This document shows positions 32,199 through 35,697 of a DNA stretch of 35,697 bases, piece after piece (the stretch's first letter is position 1; the number at the start of each line of letters is the position of its first letter). The stretch is from Candidatus Gastranaerophilales bacterium (GTDB lineage: Bacteria; Cyanobacteriota; Vampirovibrionia; Gastranaerophilales; Gastranaerophilaceae). The stretch is from NCBI GenBank assembly GCA_900769645.1, contig CAAGHI010000067.1:1-35697 (forward strand), read 5' to 3'. The notes under the pieces were generated by a model, which was given only the letters and a program-made list of their open reading frames with translations, was not told the origin of the DNA and did no database searches. The position numbers were made by a program, and so were the translations under genes.

Positions 32199-33173
32199 AT
32201 GTTAGAAAAAGTAGGTTACACATCATATACTGGGAATAATTTTGCAGCACCTAAAAATCCATCTTTTAAAGGTGACGTTGATAGCAATGAACCAGTGCAG
32301 GATAATAAAAAAAATCGTGCTATGACCTATATGATAGGTGCAACGGCTGTTGCCGGTTTGGTTGCTCTTGCGATACTTGCCAGAAAAAGTGGACAAGTTA
32401 AAGATATATTGACACCTGATGAAAAGGCAAAAAATGCATTATCCGATTTATATCAAAAAGTCATTGATAAAGCTCAAAAAAGTGGAAATGATAAACGTGC
32501 GAAAATATTTGAGCAAGCAAAAAATAATATATCTACCGATGATAAAAAATTATTGTATGGTAATCTATTAGATGCGTTATACAAAGATTTAAGACTTGGA
32601 GAATATTCTTCATCTGGTATTGTTACCAAAGGAATTGAGAATATTACCTCTCAAAGTACTTCACTAATAAGAGTTAAAGAGGCAAGCGGTTGGCACTATA
32701 GAATTCCAAAAACTCGTCAGAGTGCTAAAACTGTTGATAGAGTCTCTGTTAATGCGCTGGCTGATGAAAATTTAATAAAAGCTCTTGATGATTTGTTTGC
32801 TTCGGGACAAGTAAAAGGGTATTACAAAACACCGGATCAAGCTCTAAATTGGTTGGAAAGACACGATTCTATTACAATATATCTTGATGAAAAAGCTGAT
32901 AAATCTACATTAGACAAGATTAGAAAAGCATGCGAAAAATATATTCGTTCTACAGATGATGTATTGTCAGGGGATAAATTTGCACCGGGAATGGCGCTTC
33001 AAAAATCGCCTAATAAGCAGGATATAGAAGCTCTTTTAACGCAAGCTAAAAATATTGATCCACAATTAGAAGAAACGCTGAGAAAACAATTTACAGATTT
33101 AAAAACGGGTGGATTAATTACATCTGCCGGATATATTGATGCAACCAAAAAACTTTTAGGTTTGGTTGGATAA
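32199..33173 (+). CDS. Unknown protein, one membrane helix, possible phosphothreonine-lyase/HopA1-like C-terminus
   Basis: A 324-residue protein. It has an NPSFKG motif near residue 20, a likely membrane helix at about 43-62 and a charged helical part to about 150. The C-terminal half has GWHYRIPKTR (164-173), RVSVNALADENL, YYKTP (208-212), a WLERHDSITIYLDE block (218-231) and a late FAPGMALQKSPN. The order His/Arg strand, Arg-Val strand, Lys, Arg-x-Asp strand and Pro-Gly loop reminds me of HopA1, OspF and lanthipeptide-lyase folds. This is weak pattern matching and could be wrong. If right, it would eliminate phosphate from phospho-Ser/Thr. No good ribosome site is seen (GTAGGT only). Confidence 0.5.
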   Translation: MLEKVGYTSYTGNNFAAPKNPSFKGDVDSNEPVQDNKKNRAMTYMIGATAVAGLVALAILARKSGQVKDILTPDEKAKNALSDLYQKVIDKAQKSGNDKRAKIFEQAKNNISTDDKKLLYGNLLDALYKDLRLGEYSSSGIVTKGIENITSQSTSLIRVKEASGWHYRIPKTRQSAKTVDRVSVNALADENLIKALDDLFASGQVKGYYKTPDQALNWLERHDSITIYLDEKADKSTLDKIRKACEKYIRSTDDVLSGDKFAPGMALQKSPNKQDIEALLTQAKNIDPQLEETLRKQFTDLKTGGLITSAGYIDATKKLLGLVG

Positions 33174-33276
33174 ATATCGTAGTTAATAATAATTAATAAA
33201 TATTGAAAAAATAGCAATTTGGTGCGAAATTTTTATTTATAATATATAAGGTTAGGTTATAAAAGGTTTAGTTATC

Positions 33277-33693
33277 ATGTTTAAAGTGTTATTGAAAAAG
33301 GCAAATGTTTTAAAAGATTTGTTCGGACATTATGTGCCAAAACCAATCAAAAACGAAGTAAAATTCATGAAAAAAGGCATGAACTCTTTAATAGAACGTT
33401 ATGACACAAACTATGGTGATACATATCTTATGTCAAAAATTAGAGGAAAAACTCCTGTAGAAGCCGCAGAAGCAAGTATGATCTCAGCGTTTTCTAATAT
33501 GCATATTAAAAGAGCAGAAATCCCTGCAGCAACTGGTTTGGTTGCAGGACTTTTGCCAATCCCCGGTGCATCTGGAGTCGGTTATGCAATTGCAAGAGTT
33601 GCAACTTGCAACAAGGCTATGGCTGCATATCATACAGGTGGCAAAGCTTTGAAAAACATATATTCAAGAGTTGGCGGAGCATTGAAAATTTAA
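33277..33693 (+). CDS. Unknown protein with Ala/Gly hydrophobic segment
   Basis: A 138-residue basic protein. Residues about 83-118 (EIPAATGLVAGLLPIPGASG then VGYAIARVATC) form a hydrophobic hairpin-like stretch that could touch a membrane. The rest is Lys-rich helix. The leader shares GCAATTT and an ATATATAAG box with the 32199 gene, so both may respond to the same control. AAAAGG lies about 14 bases before the ATG, which is far. No family is recognised. Confidence 0.55.
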   Translation: MFKVLLKKANVLKDLFGHYVPKPIKNEVKFMKKGMNSLIERYDTNYGDTYLMSKIRGKTPVEAAEASMISAFSNMHIKRAEIPAATGLVAGLLPIPGASGVGYAIARVATCNKAMAAYHTGGKALKNIYSRVGGALKI

Positions 33694-33718
33694 TTTTGAA
33701 AAAGATTTGCACTGTTTT

Positions 33719-33895
33719 TTAAGCACTTCTTCTCATCAAATCAGACAATTTTACTTCTTTTTCAAATTTCTTTATTTTTTTAGGTTCAGGTTTTACTTCT
33801 TTTTCTTCTTTAAACTGAGCTAAACCGATTTTAACCTTTGATGACTCGTCACTAATCATAAATATATCTTTAAAAAATGCTAATATTTCTTTCAT
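33719..33895 (-). CDS. Small Lys/Glu-rich protein, 58 residues
   Basis: A short frame not overlapping any other gene, with AGGAGAAC at a good distance before its ATG. It reads MKEILAFFKDIFMISDESSK, continues with IGLAQFKEEKEVKPEPKK and ends SDLMRRSA. The N-terminal 15 residues are an amphipathic helix that could bind a membrane, and the rest is highly charged. It faces the 33277 gene. No family is recognised, and it is supported only by the ribosome site and codon pattern. Confidence 0.5.
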   Translation of the reverse strand: MKEILAFFKDIFMISDESSKVKIGLAQFKEEKEVKPEPKKIKKFEKEVKLSDLMRRSA

Positions 33896-34021
33896 TTTTG
33901 TTCTCCTGAACTTATTATAACTCTGATTTTTTTATTTATACCATTCATTAAACCGACATTAGTCTCAAAAATCATTATAGTTTATGCTATATTAGTTATA
34001 CAAGGAAGGAAAAAGTATAAT

Positions 34022-34720
34022 TTGAACAATTCTCTGACTGAAAAACATAAACAGGATTTTAATTCGGCTTTAAATATTTATTCTAATGAGCAGTCACATG
34101 AAAGCTTGATAAATTTTTTGAAAACCGGCTCTATTGCTGAAAAACAAGCTGCTGTAATTTCTTTGGAAACGATTAATAATAAAGAAGAAGCCGAAATTTT
34201 AATGAGTAATTTAACAAATTGCGATGGAAAAATCCGTGAAGCTGTATCTTTCAGGTTAAAAGAATTTGTTCCGCTAAATCTCGAGTTTTACACAACTTTT
34301 GCCCAAATCTTTCTTGATGCAATTATAGATATAAACGGAAATATTTGCAGAAATACGATTGATGCGATTAAGGCTCTAAAAATATCAAAAGATTTTGTTC
34401 AGGAGTTTTGTAAAGGGCTTGTGGCTCGTACCCTTGCAATAATCCCACCAATTAAGGCGTTTGATATTCAAGAAGGCAAATACAAAATAAATAAAGAAGT
34501 TTTTAAACTTTACTGGTATCTTGAAACTATTTCAGAATTCTCGGAATTCATCAGGCATGAGGATTTGTTGAAAATTCTTTCTGACACAAAAGAAATTGGG
34601 GATTACACAATTCGAGAAAAAACAGCTAAAATTTTATCTAAACTCGAAAATTATAGTGAATTTGATAACCTGCGGCAAGAATTAAAACAAGACCAAAACT
34701 ATTACGTCAGAAGTGTTTAG
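34022..34720 (+). CDS. HEAT-repeat-like helical protein with TTG start
   Basis: A 232-residue, almost fully helical protein. Repeating helix pairs such as SIAEKQAAVISLETINNKEE, KIREAVSFRLKEFVPLN and NICRNTIDAIKALKI fit HEAT or HEAT-like solenoids, which act as protein-binding scaffolds. No ATG is near the start. TTG at 34022 is used, with AAGGAAGG about 11 bases upstream. Partner and process are unknown. It lies alone between the 58-residue gene and the ribbon-helix-helix genes. Confidence 0.65.
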   Translation: MNNSLTEKHKQDFNSALNIYSNEQSHESLINFLKTGSIAEKQAAVISLETINNKEEAEILMSNLTNCDGKIREAVSFRLKEFVPLNLEFYTTFAQIFLDAIIDINGNICRNTIDAIKALKISKDFVQEFCKGLVARTLAIIPPIKAFDIQEGKYKINKEVFKLYWYLETISEFSEFIRHEDLLKILSDTKEIGDYTIREKTAKILSKLENYSEFDNLRQELKQDQNYYVRSV

Positions 34721-34773
34721 CGAAATATATTAAGTTTTATTACAAAAAACATAAGAAATATATACACTTTACG

Positions 34774-34818
34774 CAATTTTTCATTAACAAAATCCTTTAT
34801 ATAAATACAAGGGGAATT
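34774..34818 (+). promoter_or_regulatory. Putative promoter matching the one at 7489
   Basis: GCAATT, 19 bases, TATATAAATA, then GGGGAATT and AAGGGAATAAAA. Order and spacing equal those before the 7546 gene. Confidence 0.45.
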
Positions 34819-34846
34819 ACAAAGGGAATAAAAAAGGAGATATGTT

Positions 34847-35035
34847 ATGGCAAGAGTACTAATTTCAATGCCGGAAAGATTTTTAGACGAGATTGATAAA
34901 GTTGCAGGAAACGAAAACCGCACAAGATCAGAATTAATCAGAGAAGCTCTAAGAACTTATATGTACAGAAATCAAGTTAGAAATTCTCAAAAGGCAACAA
35001 AGAACGCAGAACTTTTGGAAGCACTACTCGGTTAA
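34847..35035 (+). CDS. Ribbon-helix-helix (CopG/ParD-like) DNA-binding protein
   Basis: A 62-residue protein with a full RHH pattern: the strand ARVLISMPERFLDEIDKVAG, then NRTRSELIREALRTYMYRNQ as the two helices. AAAGGAGA gives a strong start. RHH proteins dimerise through the strand and insert it in the DNA major groove. Many are antitoxins or plasmid and metal regulators. No toxin gene follows, only a second small RHH-like protein, so an autorepressor or local regulator is likely. Confidence 0.85.
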   Translation: MARVLISMPERFLDEIDKVAGNENRTRSELIREALRTYMYRNQVRNSQKATKNAELLEALLG

Positions 35036-35090
35036 GAATTGGACAATCTTAGAAAAATTGGTTAAAATGGGTTAAAAGGGGAAAAATGAA

Positions 35091-35252
35091 ATGGAAAATA
35101 CAGAATATATAATGTCATCACTTGATGAGTACTTTGAAATTTTGGATAGAGAAAATAAAAAACGTTCTGAATTAGTTGCTAAATCTCTTGTTAAATATCT
35201 TCAAAAAAGCAAAGAAGCAACAAAATTCCAAAAATTGCAAGTTGCAAAATAA
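35091..35252 (+). CDS. Second small RHH-like protein, 53 residues
   Basis: The frame MENTEYIMSSLDEYFEILDR, then KKRSELVAKSLVKYLQKSK lies 55 bases after the first RHH gene. It lines up with that protein at LDE--x--ILD, KKRSEL and the following helix, but its N-terminal strand is shortened. AAAGGGG precedes it. An ATG at 35086 in another frame makes only eight codons. It is probably cotranscribed with the 34847 gene and might form a mixed dimer with it. Confidence 0.6.
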   Translation: MENTEYIMSSLDEYFEILDRENKKRSELVAKSLVKYLQKSKEATKFQKLQVAK

Positions 35253-35258
35253 AAAAAC

Positions 35259-35280
35259 TTCCTGAAAACGGAGTCAGGAA
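35259..35280. terminator. Hairpin after the RHH genes
   Basis: TTCCTGA and TCAGGAA arms. Leftward it is followed by a T-run (AAGTTTTTTTATTTT), rightward only by TTTG, so it fits a minus-strand or bidirectional stop. Confidence 0.45.
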
Positions 35281-35347
35281 TTTGAGGTCAAGGTCAATAA
35301 TGATATTTTGGTGAAAATGGTAAAATTTAATTAGGGGAAAAAATTGT

Positions 35348-35373
35348 AGGTCTGCTAAGTTCTTAGCAGACCT
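35348..35373. repeat. Perfect 11-bp hairpin, AGGTCTGCTAA arms
   Basis: AGGTCTGCTAA, loop GTTC, TTAGCAGACCT. No T-run follows. Its AGGTCTGC core is shared with the hairpin at 1464-1505. Confidence 0.7.
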
Positions 35374-35413
35374 TGTAGTATCCAAAGTCTCTTAAATAAA
35401 TAATTACGAAGTC

Positions 35414-35600
35414 GTCATTCTGAAAGCTTAGGTGCTACGCACGTAGTCCTCTGTGACAATATTCGTCCATACTTCAGTTTTTTGGTGATAAGCTCTTACG
35501 CACGTAGCCCTCTGCAACAACATTCATTCATACCTCATATATTGGTAAAAAGTATTTGCGATTAGTGAAAAATAAATTTTCTTGCTATTCAGAATCTATT
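35414..35600. repeat. Expanded family A repeat with internal 61-bp duplication
   Basis: Starts GTCATTCTGAAAGCTTAG and ends TTCTTGCTATTCAGAATCTA like the copies at 1668 and 11173, but the centre is enlarged. A unit of about 61 bp beginning TACGCACGTAG occurs twice (35436 and 35497), diverged. TCTGCAACAACATTCATTCA in it matches 1518-1537 with one change. Confidence 0.7.
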
Positions 35601-35616
35601 ATAAATTAATGAATAG

Positions 35617-35690
35617 ACTCCGGATCGTAGTCCGGAGTGACATTACAGGTTAGTTATTTTCTAAAATAGCAACTATTTTCGAAAGAATGT
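35617..35690 (+). repeat. Interspersed palindromic repeat, family B
   Basis: ACTCCGGA and TCCGGAGT arms identical to the copy at 1809, then GTGACATTACAGGTTAGTTA and a tail AAAATAGCAACTATTTTCG that can itself fold. The right edge of the window follows. Confidence 0.75.
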
Positions 35691-35697
35691 TCAAAAA

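Noticed and set aside
34847..35252. Considered a toxin-antitoxin operon.
   Set aside because: Both genes look like RHH proteins and no toxin frame follows before the repeats.

Overview
The window looks like a chromosomal segment of a non-photosynthetic relative of Cyanobacteria, most likely a gut-type Vampirovibrionia/Melainabacteria (Gastranaerophilales-like) genome. The support is indirect. The DNA is AT-rich. LPS-export genes and MinCDE point to a didermal cell. ATP synthase beta and epsilon stand alone as a two-gene operon, the arrangement known from cyanobacteria. The S1 protein carries a cyanobacterial-style third domain. A prepilin has the FTLAEVLITLGIIG start that I associate with this lineage from memory. 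No database search was possible.

Layout. 1-1174: an LptF/G-type permease (cut by the window edge) and lptB, leftward. 1175-2020: a gene-free stretch full of palindromic repeats. 2021-3897: the atpD-atpC operon (beta, epsilon), leftward. 3898-4300: a 270-bp element with 30-bp terminal inverted repeats. 4301-7383: a FliI/YscN-type ATPase on its own promoter, then an NrtR-like Nudix regulator, secG and a short-chain dehydrogenase, all leftward. 7546-11043: a lytic-transglycosylase-like protein with an EF-hand, then minC-minD-minE, rightward. 11044-11371: terminator and repeats. 11372-12528: spmA-spmB, leftward. 12639-16828: valS, a small unknown gene and a four-S1-domain rpsA-like gene. 17089-19968: a cluster of unknown proteins containing two related helical-ended proteins. 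20101-20933: a prepilin gene whose start is out of frame across a run of ten G. 21178-25877, leftward: SNF2 helicase, DUF212 protein and a lone sugar-ABC permease. 25938-27097: gatD and a GtrA-like gene. 27094-32016, leftward: Ski2-like helicase, small unknown gene and glyS. 32199-35252: unknown proteins (one possibly effector-like), a HEAT-like protein and two small ribbon-helix-helix proteins. The right edge is repeat-rich.

Common themes. Four genes at operon heads (the FliI-type ATPase, spmA, the ABC permease and gatD) have a perfect TATAAT only 6-9 bp before the start codon and no Shine-Dalgarno sequence, so leaderless mRNAs are predicted. Three gene pairs overlap through the string TAATG. 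Small palindromic repeats sit almost only at gene 3' ends, including the two convergent gaps. The observations most worth following are the poly-G prepilin switch, the leaderless promoters, the two-ended protein family at 17089-19968 with the separate FliI-type ATPase, the possible phosphothreonine-lyase-like protein at 32199, and the acidic extensions of MinC and MinE.
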